From an uncultured Muribaculaceae bacterium (GTDB taxonomy: Bacteria; Bacteroidota; Bacteroidia; Bacteroidales; Muribaculaceae), in contig CAJUJB010000002.1 of assembly GCA_910586595.1 (NCBI GenBank), positions 53,273 through 117,272 on the forward strand: a stretch of DNA of 64,000 bases, written 5' to 3'. Under the pieces are notes generated by a model. That model saw nothing but the letters and a program-made list of their open reading frames with translations, had not been told where the DNA came from and ran no database searches. The position numbers and the translations under genes were made by a program. Of the stretch, positions 50,065 to 59,536 are shown in pieces (the first letter of the stretch is position 1; each line of letters begins with the position of its first letter).

Positions 50065-51621
50065 TTATTTCTTGCTGAGCACCATCAGGCGCGTTGCATG
50101 GGGCGCCAGAGAAAAGTCGGTAGAACCGGAGAAGACCGGCTCGTCGGCGCGCATGAGCGGATTGCGGGCATTGTAACTTATGCCTTGCTCAAGCGCGGGC
50201 ACATCGGCCGCACGGAGCGTGTACGAGGCCTCCGTATCGTTGAGATTGACGGCTGCCACAGCCACCGAACCATCGGCAAGATCCTTTGCCCACAGCTGCA
50301 CTCCGTCGGTCACACCGAGGTATTCGGCAGCCTGGCCCATCGGATCCTGGTTTATGGCTATAAGCTCAGGATTGGTCATCACAGCCAGATCCTCAGGGTC
50401 GATATGGTCGCGCACGTCGAGCGACAGAATCAATGGCGACGACCACATGCACCACATGATAAACTCGGTGTGTGCCTCGTCGGTGGTCATGCCGAAATAC
50501 TGCTTGCCGTCTTTGATAAACATGCCGTCTTCCTTGCGGCGCGACACACCCTCAAGAATAATGCTTGAGGCAAGTCCACGGCCACGTATACCGATGCAGA
50601 GCATATCGGCATCGCTGAAGTGATTCACGCCCGTATACGGCCACAGACCACGCCATATATGGAGGGCCTGATAGACGCCGATGCCTGCGTTGCGCACGTT
50701 CTCGATGTTATCGCCGGGGCGGCCGAGCCAGCCGTCGCGGTGGTCGTGGGTTGCACGCCACATAGGGGCTCCGGCCTGATGGGCCCACTCCCAGGGGCGG
50801 GTCGATCCCCACTCGCACATATAGAGCACGATGGGGCGCCCAGTCCGCTCTATGGCATCGTGCATGCGAGAATAGAGATAGAGGGCCGTGGAGCGGTCTT
50901 CATAAGTTGTATCGCCCAGACAGAGCGAGGGCACATGGCAGTAGTCGTACTTGAGGAAGTCAACACCCCAGTCGGCATAAGCCTGCGCGTCGATGTCTTC
51001 AAAGAGATAACTGCCAAACTTATTGTCGCAGGTCTTGTATGCCGCCGTAGAATAGATGCCGAACTTGAATCCCCGGTCGTGCAGGTAATCGCCAACGGCC
51101 TTCATGCCGTCGAGGAAACGGTCGTGGTTAGGTGCGGGAATACTGTCGGCGGGGCGTTCGCTGCCTATCTGCCAGTCATCGTCGATACCGAGCCAACGGT
51201 AGCCCGCGTCGTAGAAACCTTTCTCACGCATGGCATCGGCAGTTTCACGCAGGAGTGAGGCGGAAACATCGGCCATAACCACGTTCCAGCTCAGCCAACC
51301 CATCATAGGGGTAGGCATCTCGAGGGCCGAACTTACGGTGAGGTGTACGGGCACCGTATCACGACCATCGACGATGGCCTTGTAGTAATATTCTCCCTCG
51401 TTTTCGATCATACCCTCAACAAGCGAGCGGCGCTCATTCCACGACAGACCCTCGGGCAAGTCGCAGACGCTGACAGTGGCGCCCTCAACAGCGGGGCGCA
51501 GCTTATGCATGTATCTCACTCCGGGCAGAGAGAAGGTGCGGTCGGAGCAGCCGAGAGCTCCGGCGAACATACCCGTCGAGGCTCCGGCTAAGATAAAGGC
51601 GGAAATAATGATTCGTTTCAT
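50065..51621 (-). CDS. GH27 alpha-galactosidase, exported
   Basis: A 518-residue exported enzyme (signal peptide MKRIIISAFILAGASTGMF). A short N-terminal beta domain precedes the GH27 barrel, which begins MGWLSWNVVMADVSASLLRE. Motifs are YRWLGIDDDWQIG, the nucleophile Asp226 in DFLKYDYCHVP, YMCEWGSTRPWEWAHQAG and the acid/base Asp in HFSDADMLCIG (about 339). The beta-sandwich follows MTNPELIAINQDPMGQAAE. It should release terminal alpha-galactose with retention. It is the last gene of the minus-strand operon, 1 nt after the GH36 gene. Confidence 0.9.
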   Translation of the reverse strand: MKRIIISAFILAGASTGMFAGALGCSDRTFSLPGVRYMHKLRPAVEGATVSVCDLPEGLSWNERRSLVEGMIENEGEYYYKAIVDGRDTVPVHLTVSSALEMPTPMMGWLSWNVVMADVSASLLRETADAMREKGFYDAGYRWLGIDDDWQIGSERPADSIPAPNHDRFLDGMKAVGDYLHDRGFKFGIYSTAAYKTCDNKFGSYLFEDIDAQAYADWGVDFLKYDYCHVPSLCLGDTTYEDRSTALYLYSRMHDAIERTGRPIVLYMCEWGSTRPWEWAHQAGAPMWRATHDHRDGWLGRPGDNIENVRNAGIGVYQALHIWRGLWPYTGVNHFSDADMLCIGIRGRGLASSIILEGVSRRKEDGMFIKDGKQYFGMTTDEAHTEFIMWCMWSSPLILSLDVRDHIDPEDLAVMTNPELIAINQDPMGQAAEYLGVTDGVQLWAKDLADGSVAVAAVNLNDTEASYTLRAADVPALEQGISYNARNPLMRADEPVFSGSTDFSLAPHATRLMVLSKK

Positions 51622-51622
51622 A

Positions 51623-53812
51623 TCAGTCTACAGCATCAAGGCGGAGCACACGGCTCGAATAATCCGACATATAGGGCATACCGTGACGGTAAGGCAGATC
51701 GACGCCATTGGCCATGAGCCAGGCACCAGAGAAGATCTGGCCATCGCATGCGAGAGGATTATCGTCGATACGGTTAAGCTCTGTGATGCGGTACATCTTG
51801 TCAGGGTCAAGACCGTCCATAGCCACACGGGGATAATGGTGATTGTGGAAATCCTCTGTCTTGTACCAGAAGAACACCGCATGGTCGCGGGGCTCGTCGA
51901 CATACATCAGGGCAGCCACGCCGTCGCCCTCGTAGGGCGAATGGAGGCGGTACTGGTCGCCGAGCTGTATCACCGGACGGATCTGCTTGTAGGTCTCTAT
52001 GGCCTTTTTCGAAAATTCCTTCTCGAAGTCTGTCATATGCTTGGGCTGAAGTTCCAGACCGAGACGTCCGCTCATTGCCACATCCACACGGTACTTGATG
52101 GGGGTGGCACGGTGTGTGGCATGGCAGGGAGAGGCAGAAATGTGAGATGCCATGGTCATGGCGGGGAAGAAATAGCTCGTGCCCCACTGCATGTACACAC
52201 GCTGAAGAGGATCGGTATTATCGCTTACCCAGAACTCGTCAAAATACGGCAGAATGCCCCAGTTGGCGCGTCCGCCACCGCTGGCACAAGCCTGCACGGT
52301 CACATCGGGGTACTTCTGGCGTATGCGGCGGCATACGTTCTCGAATCCGCGGTGATAGTCGATATAGAGGCGGCTCTGACCATCGGCTGACTGATAATGC
52401 GAGCCATGGTTCTTGATCGGCATATTGGCATCCCACTTTATGTAGTCGATAGCCGGATATTCGCTCATCAGACGGTCGAATACATTGAACACATGTTCCT
52501 GCACGGCAGGGTTGCCAAGATCGAGCACGAGCTGCGTGCCGCCGCGGCCATATATGGGGTCGCGGCCCGGAGCCTGCACAATCCAGTCGGGATGCTTGTC
52601 GTATAGCTCACTGTACTTGTTTGCCATCTCAGGCTCAATCCATATGCCGAACTTGATGCCGAGGCTGTCGGCAGCCTTGAGCAGGCCAGATATACCGTCG
52701 GGGAGCTTGTTACGGTCGATCACCCAGTCGCCAAGACCGGATTTATCGCCGGTGCGGGGATATTTATCGCCGAACCAGCCGTCGTCGAGCACAAATAGCT
52801 CGCCACCCATCTCAGCTATATCGCCCATCATTTCCTTGACAACGGGCTCGTTCACGTCGAAGTAGATACCCTCCCAGCTGTTGAGAAGGACTTTACGCTC
52901 TGTGTCGCCGTGGCACAGACGGTATTTGCGGCCCCAACGGTGGAAGTTGCGGCTCACGCCCGATGTACCGGCATCGCTGTAAGTGAGGGCGAGTGCCGGA
53001 GTCACAAACACCTCACCTTTGGCGAGGGGATATGCCGAGTTGTCGGCATCAATTCCTGCGGTGAAACGGTGCCATGCCGATGCGTCGGTATTGACCGAGA
53101 GGTCGAAGTTGCCGCTGTAGCACAGGGCGGCGCCGATTGTACGGCCCTTACGCTCGTCGGGCTTGCCATCAAGCGAGAACATCACCTCTGAGTGGGCGTT
53201 CTGCGAGTTGCGCACGCCGTCGATATTCCTGATAGTCTTGATGCCCGGAGTAAGTTTCTCCTGGTTCAGATTACCTTCATTGCCCCATGCTCCATTGAGA
53301 TGGCTCAGCCATACGTCGCCGCGGCGGATAGGGAGGTAGGCGGAGGCAAACTCAGTAAGCGTTACGGGCTTGCGTTCCTGATGGCTTATCTCTGTCCATG
53401 TCTCGATCACATCGCAATCATCGCGTGTGAGATAGACTACATCGATATAGAACGGATACATGGTGTCTTTGAGGCGCACACGTGTAGTGGTTGAACCTGC
53501 GGCCTCATCGCGTGTCTGCGTGGCGCTCTCGACCCTCACATCGGTGGCCATGGAGCCATCGGCATGCGTGGCTGCGAAGGCATACGGGTTGCATACGTCC
53601 ATGCCGTAGACGGGGTACGCGTCGACATGCGTCTCGGTAGCCATGATGGCAGGAATGTCAGCCTCGGCCAGCGCAGGGCCAAAATAAACATACTCGAATC
53701 GTTCGCCTGGCTGCGCATCAAGAAGCAGCGAAACATTCGACGTGCCCACATGGAGCTGGGCAGAAGCCCCGGCGCCTACAGCCAGCGCGAGGGCTAAAAG
53801 TGTCATTCTCAT
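51623..53812 (-). CDS. GH36 alpha-galactosidase, exported
   Basis: A 729-residue exported enzyme (signal peptide MRMTLLALALAVGAGASA). An N-terminal beta-supersandwich (to about 300) precedes the barrel, with LNSWEGIYFDVNEPVV, FVLDDGWFGDKYPRTGDKSG, GIKFGIWIEPEMANKYSELY, the nucleophile Asp461 in IDYIKWDANMP and acid/base in VSDNTDPLQR (about 531). ACASGGGRANWGILPYFDEF between them is a GH36 hallmark. It hydrolyses alpha-galactosides such as raffinose-type or galactomannan side chains; together with GH27 it indicates an alpha-galactosylated substrate. It overlaps the upstream GDPD fusion gene by 4 nt. Confidence 0.9.
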   Translation of the reverse strand: MRMTLLALALAVGAGASAQLHVGTSNVSLLLDAQPGERFEYVYFGPALAEADIPAIMATETHVDAYPVYGMDVCNPYAFAATHADGSMATDVRVESATQTRDEAAGSTTTRVRLKDTMYPFYIDVVYLTRDDCDVIETWTEISHQERKPVTLTEFASAYLPIRRGDVWLSHLNGAWGNEGNLNQEKLTPGIKTIRNIDGVRNSQNAHSEVMFSLDGKPDERKGRTIGAALCYSGNFDLSVNTDASAWHRFTAGIDADNSAYPLAKGEVFVTPALALTYSDAGTSGVSRNFHRWGRKYRLCHGDTERKVLLNSWEGIYFDVNEPVVKEMMGDIAEMGGELFVLDDGWFGDKYPRTGDKSGLGDWVIDRNKLPDGISGLLKAADSLGIKFGIWIEPEMANKYSELYDKHPDWIVQAPGRDPIYGRGGTQLVLDLGNPAVQEHVFNVFDRLMSEYPAIDYIKWDANMPIKNHGSHYQSADGQSRLYIDYHRGFENVCRRIRQKYPDVTVQACASGGGRANWGILPYFDEFWVSDNTDPLQRVYMQWGTSYFFPAMTMASHISASPCHATHRATPIKYRVDVAMSGRLGLELQPKHMTDFEKEFSKKAIETYKQIRPVIQLGDQYRLHSPYEGDGVAALMYVDEPRDHAVFFWYKTEDFHNHHYPRVAMDGLDPDKMYRITELNRIDDNPLACDGQIFSGAWLMANGVDLPYRHGMPYMSDYSSRVLRLDAVD

Positions 53813-55284
53813 TTTGTGAAATCAACGGTTACGGTGGAGATAATGGGCAGATGATCGGAGGCAGCCTCTGCAGATGCGGGGCCTTCGGCAGTCTCATCAA
53901 GAGTGAAGACGGCTTTAGGGAATCCGAAAAGATGATCAAGCTTGGTGCGGGGTGCGTCGGCGGGGAAGGTGGGATTAGTGCCCGAGAGGACGGCGCCCTG
54001 CTCCGAGAGGTAGATTATGGCATCGTCTTTGGGCGATGTGTTGAAGTCACCACCTACGATGGCGGGAATACCGTCGGCAGTGAGGATGGGCACAATGTAC
54101 TCGGCCTGCAGTGCGGCAGTTGCCGGATCGGTATAGTCGAAGTGGGTAGAGGCGAACACGAAAGGTTTATGACCGTTGAGCTCGAATTTGCCTTTGAGCA
54201 GCACACGGGGCTCCACAGCTTTAGGGTTGGGCAGCTCGAAGCTCTCGACCGACACAGCGGGGTGCTTGGAGAGGATGGCGATGCCATAGTAACCGTCGCG
54301 CAGATTGAGGGTGCGGCCATAGTAGCCGAACATGCCCGTGCGCTGTGCGAGCTCGTTGACATAGTGCAGACCTGCATTCTCTCCGGCAGCTACACGGGGG
54401 AAATTGACGTCGACCTCCTGAAGGGCGACAAAGTCGGGATCCTGAGCCTTGATTTCCTCGGCGAGACGATCCATCGACGCACGTTCACCGAAGCGGAGAT
54501 TATAGCTCATCACCTTGAGTTTGCGGGGTGCGAAGCTACGGGCTACAAGACGCTGGGCCAGCTCCGGCTCATTGGTGGTGATATAGTCTGCGCCATGGTC
54601 GATACACCACTGGATATCGGCCTCAGAGTCGACTGTCCATATGTTGACGGGAAGGCCACGGCGGTGCAGCTCTTCAATCCAGCCGGGATTCTTGCGGTAG
54701 ATATTGATGTGGTAGTCGGCACCGGCGCCTCCGATTTCCTCCAGCACCTGCGGACTGACACCGTTGAGGTACTGCACGGGGCGGCCACTCTCCTTCACAA
54801 GAATATCGAAGGCATGGCGTGAGAAGGTGATATACATGGTGCGGTCGGTGAGGCCTTTCTCAGCCACCATCTTTATGATCTGGGGCACGGCCACATCTTC
54901 GCGTTTGTTGTCCTGATGAGGCTTAACCTCGAGCACCAGACCGATATTGAGGTTTTTGGCTACGTCGAGGAAGTCGTTAAGACGAGGCACCACCTCTCCG
55001 TTGCGAAGGTGGCAGGTGTCAAGCGTGGCGGAGTTGGAAGTCTCGAGTACCACACCGTTGACATCGGCGTTATGGTTTACATAGAGTTCGCCGTCGGCCG
55101 AGATCCATACATCGAACTCGCACCACTCGGCGCCGATCGAATCAGCTTTAACGAGGGCTCGGATCGAGTTCTCCGCAGAACCCGGGGCGCGGTGGTAGCC
55201 GCGGTGGGCCACAATCTGCGGTACGGAGGCCATGGCCGAGGCCATTACGGCAAGCATACTGAATATTGCAAGAAATCTTTTCAT
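53809..55284 (-). CDS. Fusion of glycerophosphodiester phosphodiesterase and endonuclease/exonuclease/phosphatase domains, exported
   Basis: A 491-residue exported protein (signal MKRFLAIFSMLAVMASAMAS). Residues about 20-250 are a GDPD barrel: VPQIVAHRGYHRAPGSAENS, EFDVWISADGELYVNHNADV, LVLEVKPHQDNK, VNIWTVDSEADI, with metal-binding Glu/Asp and the two catalytic His. Residues about 255-491 are an EEP-fold hydrolase: KVMSYNLRFGERASMDRLAE, LQEVDVNFPRV, FASTHFDYTDPATAALQ, VGGDFNTSP, TKLDHLFGF, SDHLPIIS, all catalytic positions present. This suggests sequential attack on phosphodiesters and phosphates. It is flanked by ATGA overlaps on both sides within the glycosidase operon. Confidence 0.85.
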   Translation of the reverse strand: MKRFLAIFSMLAVMASAMASVPQIVAHRGYHRAPGSAENSIRALVKADSIGAEWCEFDVWISADGELYVNHNADVNGVVLETSNSATLDTCHLRNGEVVPRLNDFLDVAKNLNIGLVLEVKPHQDNKREDVAVPQIIKMVAEKGLTDRTMYITFSRHAFDILVKESGRPVQYLNGVSPQVLEEIGGAGADYHINIYRKNPGWIEELHRRGLPVNIWTVDSEADIQWCIDHGADYITTNEPELAQRLVARSFAPRKLKVMSYNLRFGERASMDRLAEEIKAQDPDFVALQEVDVNFPRVAAGENAGLHYVNELAQRTGMFGYYGRTLNLRDGYYGIAILSKHPAVSVESFELPNPKAVEPRVLLKGKFELNGHKPFVFASTHFDYTDPATAALQAEYIVPILTADGIPAIVGGDFNTSPKDDAIIYLSEQGAVLSGTNPTFPADAPRTKLDHLFGFPKAVFTLDETAEGPASAEAASDHLPIISTVTVDFTK

Positions 55285-56276
55285 TGGTTTACGGGTGTTA
55301 GTATAGTTTTTCCAGTTTTGTCGGTATAGAATACAACGGGCTGTCCGGCGATTGATGCCGGAAAGGCATAATGTCCGTCGGCGCCACGGGCACCGTCGAG
55401 GAGAGGTTCTTTAAACCAGCTGTAGACTCCGTGCCACGACGTAGTGTCGCCGGCAGAAATCTTACGGCTACCTATAAGTTTATGATAGGCCTTCGACCAG
55501 GAGTTACCGATGAATACCCAGTCGGAGGCATCGACCATATGACGGTCGCCAAGGCCTGTGGCCGAATCCATCAAGCATGCCTGGTAGCCGGCTGGTGAAT
55601 GCTCCACAAAGAGACAGAAGTCCGGCGCTGACGCATGGTCGAAACGGTCGACATCGCCAATCGGAGTCCAGCTCCGGTATGCACCGCCGGGAGTGAGCAT
55701 CTCGGTCTCGCCTATCATCATCGACTGCATGCCGTAATAACGGTCGACCAATACGGGCTGTGGATTGAAGAATGTATGCGAGGCCTGCACGTCGATACTG
55801 TTGCCTGATACGGTGTAGATCATCGTCTCAGTACAGAACCGCACCGTATCGGCTGGCATAAACAGAGTATTGACCACCTGGACGGTCAGCACCCCGCAAG
55901 CTATGGTGTCGGGCTGGGCAAGGTCTATGGGCTGGCCGTCGGTGTATACCTGCACACTCTCGGTGCGTGCCGAGCGCATCTCCTTTCCGTCGGCATCTTT
56001 GTTGGTATGATTGCCTCCGCTCCAGCCGCCTCCGGCAACGCCAAAGGGGCCGATATTATCAGATCCGGTGCGGTTTACAACCGTCGAGTCGATGGCCACC
56101 TCGCTGAACGTAAAAAGCTGGTTGGCCATGCAAGGCGCGAAGTCGATGCGTATGTCTCCAGCCAAGGGTGTATGCTCACGGAAGCTCAACTTGCCCTCTC
56201 CGCTAATAACAGTTGCTGCCGACAGCCCGAAGGCTGCCGACAACAGGAGGGTGGAAATGAAAATTCGGTTGGTCAT
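55281..56276 (-). CDS. Exported DUF4861-like protein
   Basis: A 331-residue protein with signal peptide MTNRIFISTLLLSAAFGLSA. The mature domain is beta-rich, with GSDNIGPFGVAGGGWSGGNH, VLVDRYYGMQSMMIGETEML, PDFCLFVEHSPAGYQACLMD and the basic segment SKAYHKLIGSRKISAGDTTS, and appears related to DUF4861, which occurs in Bacteroidetes polysaccharide loci. I know of no established activity, and the family name is given with moderate confidence. It sits between the DUF4855 tandem protein and the GDPD fusion, overlapping both by 4 nt, so all three are translationally coupled and likely act together. Confidence 0.5.
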   Translation of the reverse strand: MTNRIFISTLLLSAAFGLSAATVISGEGKLSFREHTPLAGDIRIDFAPCMANQLFTFSEVAIDSTVVNRTGSDNIGPFGVAGGGWSGGNHTNKDADGKEMRSARTESVQVYTDGQPIDLAQPDTIACGVLTVQVVNTLFMPADTVRFCTETMIYTVSGNSIDVQASHTFFNPQPVLVDRYYGMQSMMIGETEMLTPGGAYRSWTPIGDVDRFDHASAPDFCLFVEHSPAGYQACLMDSATGLGDRHMVDASDWVFIGNSWSKAYHKLIGSRKISAGDTTSWHGVYSWFKEPLLDGARGADGHYAFPASIAGQPVVFYTDKTGKTILTPVNQ

Positions 56277-58366
56277 TTTTTAGGCAATAGCGCCGGATTG
56301 GCCCGGCGGTCGATTATATGGCGGCAGTACCTGTCGGCCAGTGCCTGATTTTCCGGCGATGGATTCTCAACGAAATCGATGAGCAGCTTACTGCCGGTGT
56401 AGTGTGCGATGGCACATTTATCCCAGATGCCCCAGCGCTCGAATGCGTCGATATAGGCATCCATGCGGGCGGCGGCAGAATTTTCTTTCTGCGAAAGGGC
56501 GGTGGCATCGCACTCAAACTCCATAGCCATGCCGTTGCGCAGCGTCACGTCGCAGGTCTCGTCAAGGCGTTTGTCGGGGAGCTCCGGGGTAAAGAAATGG
56601 TTGGGCTGCATATAGGCGATGTCGAACCCGAGTTCGCGCCATTTCTCATAGCCACGACCCTTGAAGTAGGGAATCCACGAGAATTCCAAGCCTTTGCTAT
56701 GGATGTAAGGTGCTATATGGGCCGGGAAACCGTCGGTGTGGCACATATCCTCATCAAGCCAGTAGATGCCGGTCAACTCAAGGTTTTCATAGTTGCCTGC
56801 ATTGAAGCGCTCTATGAGCTGATCGATAAACCATTGGCAGGCTGCAACCTGATCGTCGACATTGCTGAAATCGAGCTGACGGCCATCGAGGCTGCCCCAA
56901 TGCTTGTTATTTTTGATAGGCACGAGCTGGGTGAGGACAATCTTATGCTTGAAGCCGGGGTCTCCAATTTCTTTTTTCTGCGTGGCGATGCACTTGTTGA
57001 GGGCGTCAAGGCTCTTGCCTTTCTCGAACAGACGGTTGAGATACCATTCCCAGTCGGCTTTAGTGGCACCTTCATCGTCACCCCAGGGGAAATACTTCAC
57101 CTTATCGCCATCGGAGGCATCGAGGAAAAGGTATCCGTCGAAGAGCCAGTCCTTGCTGCCGTCGGCGAAGGTATGGGTCACGTAGGGCACGAACTGTTCC
57201 TCTGTCCACGGTATGCGGTAAGAGGCACCCTGGTATATAAGCGCGAGGTCGCGGATCTGATTGACGGGATATGCCAGCGAGGCAGCCTTGCGGGCCTGAC
57301 GCTCGGCCACGATGCGGGCCATGCGGTCGGCGATGACATGATTCATTGAATCGGTGCTGCGCGCGAGGTCAAGGAAGCCCTTGGTGCCGGAGTACCAGGC
57401 GATGGCACTCTCGTCGAACACGCCTTTCTTCTCGAAGACGTCGAGGTAGTCGACCAGACGGTCGTAATAACTGTCGGGATCATCATGTTGCAGACGGCTG
57501 TTGCCCTGCGTCTCAAATTCCATCTCAAGTGCCATACCGTATTTCTTCGATTCGTCGCAGGCAGCCTCGAGCTGGCTCATGGGTATGTCGCGCTCGAAGA
57601 AATAATTAGGCTGCTGGTAAGCTACGTCAAAGCCATACTTGTCGCGCCAGTTGAACCGGAACTCAGCATTATCCTTGTAGTAGGGAATCCAGTATGACCG
57701 CATCTTGTTGCGGTAGATCCAATCGTTGATCTCGGGCATGATAGACCCGTTGGTGAAGAGGCTTTCCTCAAGCCAGTAGAGACCGGCCAGATCGATATTC
57801 TCGAACTTGGCATCCTCGAAGCTCTTTATTACCTGGCTCACATACCATTTGGCGGCGGTGACACGGTCTTTCTCCTGCGAGAAATCCATAGTCTGACCAT
57901 TTATCTCGCCGAAGTTCTTACCCTGGGCCTTGATGGGTGCGGGCATACCGAGCACCACCTTATGACGCAGGCGGGGCTCACCCAGCTCTGCCTTGGCAAT
58001 GGTTATGGCGCTGTCGAGCGAAGCCAGAGCCTTGATCTGACGGCCCATGAGCCAATCCCAGTCAGCTTTCTGGGCATATATCTTTCCGCCGCCGTTATCG
58101 AAGCTCTTGCCGGTTGATCCGGATGTAAACTCAAGGTATAGGAAGGCGTCGAAAAACCAGTCTTTGGTGCCGTCGGCATAGGTGTGAACCACATAAGGCA
58201 TTATTTCGTCGACCGTCCACTCAGGGCGGCGGTCACTTCCGGCGTAGATAAGAGCCATATCGCTGGTTATATCTGTGCCGTAGCGGTTGAGCTCAGTCTG
58301 TGCCGGGGCCATGAATGCTGCCATGGCGAGCATGGCGGCCGCAATATATCTGCGCAGTTGTTTCAT
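56273..58366 (-). CDS. Exported protein with two DUF4855 domains
   Basis: A 697-residue exported protein; ATG 58366 starts the signal MKQLRRYIAAAMLAMAAFMA. Two homologous domains of about 330 residues follow (roughly 27-360 and 372-695), beginning DMALIYAGSDRRPEWTVDEI and DLALIYQGASYRIPWTEEQF. Each has a Trp-flanked acidic motif (YWLEESLFTNG; YWLDEDMCHTDG), an aromatic strand (QQPNYFFERD; MQPNHFFTPE) and a second acidic motif (LEMEFETQ; MEFECDA). This looks like a TIM-barrel glycosidase pair, but DUF4855 activity is not established to my knowledge. The end RYCRHIIDRRANP has no T9SS tail. Confidence 0.78.
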   Translation of the reverse strand: MKQLRRYIAAAMLAMAAFMAPAQTELNRYGTDITSDMALIYAGSDRRPEWTVDEIMPYVVHTYADGTKDWFFDAFLYLEFTSGSTGKSFDNGGGKIYAQKADWDWLMGRQIKALASLDSAITIAKAELGEPRLRHKVVLGMPAPIKAQGKNFGEINGQTMDFSQEKDRVTAAKWYVSQVIKSFEDAKFENIDLAGLYWLEESLFTNGSIMPEINDWIYRNKMRSYWIPYYKDNAEFRFNWRDKYGFDVAYQQPNYFFERDIPMSQLEAACDESKKYGMALEMEFETQGNSRLQHDDPDSYYDRLVDYLDVFEKKGVFDESAIAWYSGTKGFLDLARSTDSMNHVIADRMARIVAERQARKAASLAYPVNQIRDLALIYQGASYRIPWTEEQFVPYVTHTFADGSKDWLFDGYLFLDASDGDKVKYFPWGDDEGATKADWEWYLNRLFEKGKSLDALNKCIATQKKEIGDPGFKHKIVLTQLVPIKNNKHWGSLDGRQLDFSNVDDQVAACQWFIDQLIERFNAGNYENLELTGIYWLDEDMCHTDGFPAHIAPYIHSKGLEFSWIPYFKGRGYEKWRELGFDIAYMQPNHFFTPELPDKRLDETCDVTLRNGMAMEFECDATALSQKENSAAARMDAYIDAFERWGIWDKCAIAHYTGSKLLIDFVENPSPENQALADRYCRHIIDRRANPALLPKK

Positions 58367-58384
58367 ATCAAGGTATTGATTGTA

Positions 58385-58392
58385 CAAAGATA
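58385..58392 (-). promoter_or_regulatory. Possible internal -7 element
   Basis: TATCTTTG on the minus strand, 19 nt before the tandem DUF4855 gene. The -33 position falls in the preceding gene and does not match, so it may only supplement read-through from upstream. Confidence 0.4.
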
Positions 58393-58397
58393 GTGTT

Positions 58398-59495
58398 TTA
58401 TTTCGTTACGTGACCCTTTTTAGTCTGGCGGGCGGCCACAATGCGGGCCATGCGGTCGGCTATGGCATGATTCATAGCATCGGAGCTGCGGGCGAGGTCA
58501 AGGAATCCTTTTGTGCCCGAATACCAGGCCACGGCGCTTTGCTCAAAGACACCCTTTTTCTCGAACATGTCGAGATAGTCGACCAGACGGTCGTAATAGC
58601 TGTCGGGGTCATCGTGCTGCAGGCGGCTCGTGCCCTGGGTCTCAAATTCCATCTCCAGACCGAGGCCATATTTCTTCGATTCGTCGCACGCGTTTTCGAG
58701 GCGGCTCATGGGTATATGACGCTCGAAGAAATAGTTGGGCTGCTGATAAGCTATATCGAAGCGGTAGAGGTCGTGCCAGTTCCACTTGAACTGCTTATTA
58801 TTTGCGTAATAAGGAATCCAGTATGAGCGGAAGCCCTTGGTGCGGATATAATCGTTGACCTGAGGCACCACCTCTCCGTTGGTATAGAGGCCTTCTTCAA
58901 CCCAGTAGAAACCCACCAGATCAATATTGGTGAATCCTGCACGGGCAAAGCTGTCGATGGCCTTGTCGACATACCACTTCGAGGCAGCCAGGCGGTCGTC
59001 GGTCTTGCCAAAATCGAGACGGCGGCCGTCAACTTCGCCAAATTCGGTGCCTTGGGCCTTGATGGGCGCCGGCATACCCAGAACCACAGTGTGACGCATG
59101 CGGGGTTCGCCCAGCTCTGCCTTGGCGATGGTTATGGCGCTGTCGAGCGACGCCAGGGCACTCATGTGCTTGCCAAGCAGCCACTCCCAATCAGCTTTAT
59201 CGGCATAGAGCGAGCCTACACCATTCTGAAAACCTTTGTCGGTCGATCCGGATGTAAACTCGAGGTAGAGGAAAGAATCGAAAAACCAGTCTTTAGAGCC
59301 GTCGGCATAGGTATGCACCACGTAGGGCATGATCTCGTCGACGGTCCAGTCGGGGCGGCGGTCGGCGCCTGAATATATCAGCGCGAGATCGGAGGTCGGG
59401 TCGGTTGCGTAGCGGTTAAACTCAGTCTGGGCAGGTGCCACGAAGGCTGCCAGACCGAGTAAAACTGCCGACACAAAATAATTAAGTCGCTTCAT
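58398..59495 (-). CDS. Exported single-domain DUF4855 protein
   Basis: A 365-residue exported protein; ATG 59495 starts the signal MKRLNYFVSAVLLGLAAFVA. The upstream frame extension is Arg/His-rich and non-coding. The single DUF4855 domain begins DLALIYSGADRRPDWTVDEI and is most like the first domain of the tandem protein downstream. It has FYWVEEGLYTNG, QQPNYFFERHIPMSRLENAC and LGLEMEFETQG. It was probably produced by duplication within the operon. The C-terminus is short and basic (RQTKKGHVTK). The exact substrate is unknown; an exported hydrolase for the locus glycan is inferred. Confidence 0.78.
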   Translation of the reverse strand: MKRLNYFVSAVLLGLAAFVAPAQTEFNRYATDPTSDLALIYSGADRRPDWTVDEIMPYVVHTYADGSKDWFFDSFLYLEFTSGSTDKGFQNGVGSLYADKADWEWLLGKHMSALASLDSAITIAKAELGEPRMRHTVVLGMPAPIKAQGTEFGEVDGRRLDFGKTDDRLAASKWYVDKAIDSFARAGFTNIDLVGFYWVEEGLYTNGEVVPQVNDYIRTKGFRSYWIPYYANNKQFKWNWHDLYRFDIAYQQPNYFFERHIPMSRLENACDESKKYGLGLEMEFETQGTSRLQHDDPDSYYDRLVDYLDMFEKKGVFEQSAVAWYSGTKGFLDLARSSDAMNHAIADRMARIVAARQTKKGHVTK

Positions 59496-59536
59496 GAAAA
59501 ATAGTAATTGTGTATTCAGTGTAGGAATGTGGCTTA

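Noticed and set aside
53800..54822. Plus-strand open frame of 340 codons opposite the GDPD fusion
   Set aside because: Overlaps a protein with all catalytic motifs on the other strand; composition typical of an antisense frame.
56318..57349. Plus-strand open frame of 343 codons opposite the tandem DUF4855 gene
   Set aside because: Shadow of the repeated real gene; no signal, promoter or motif.
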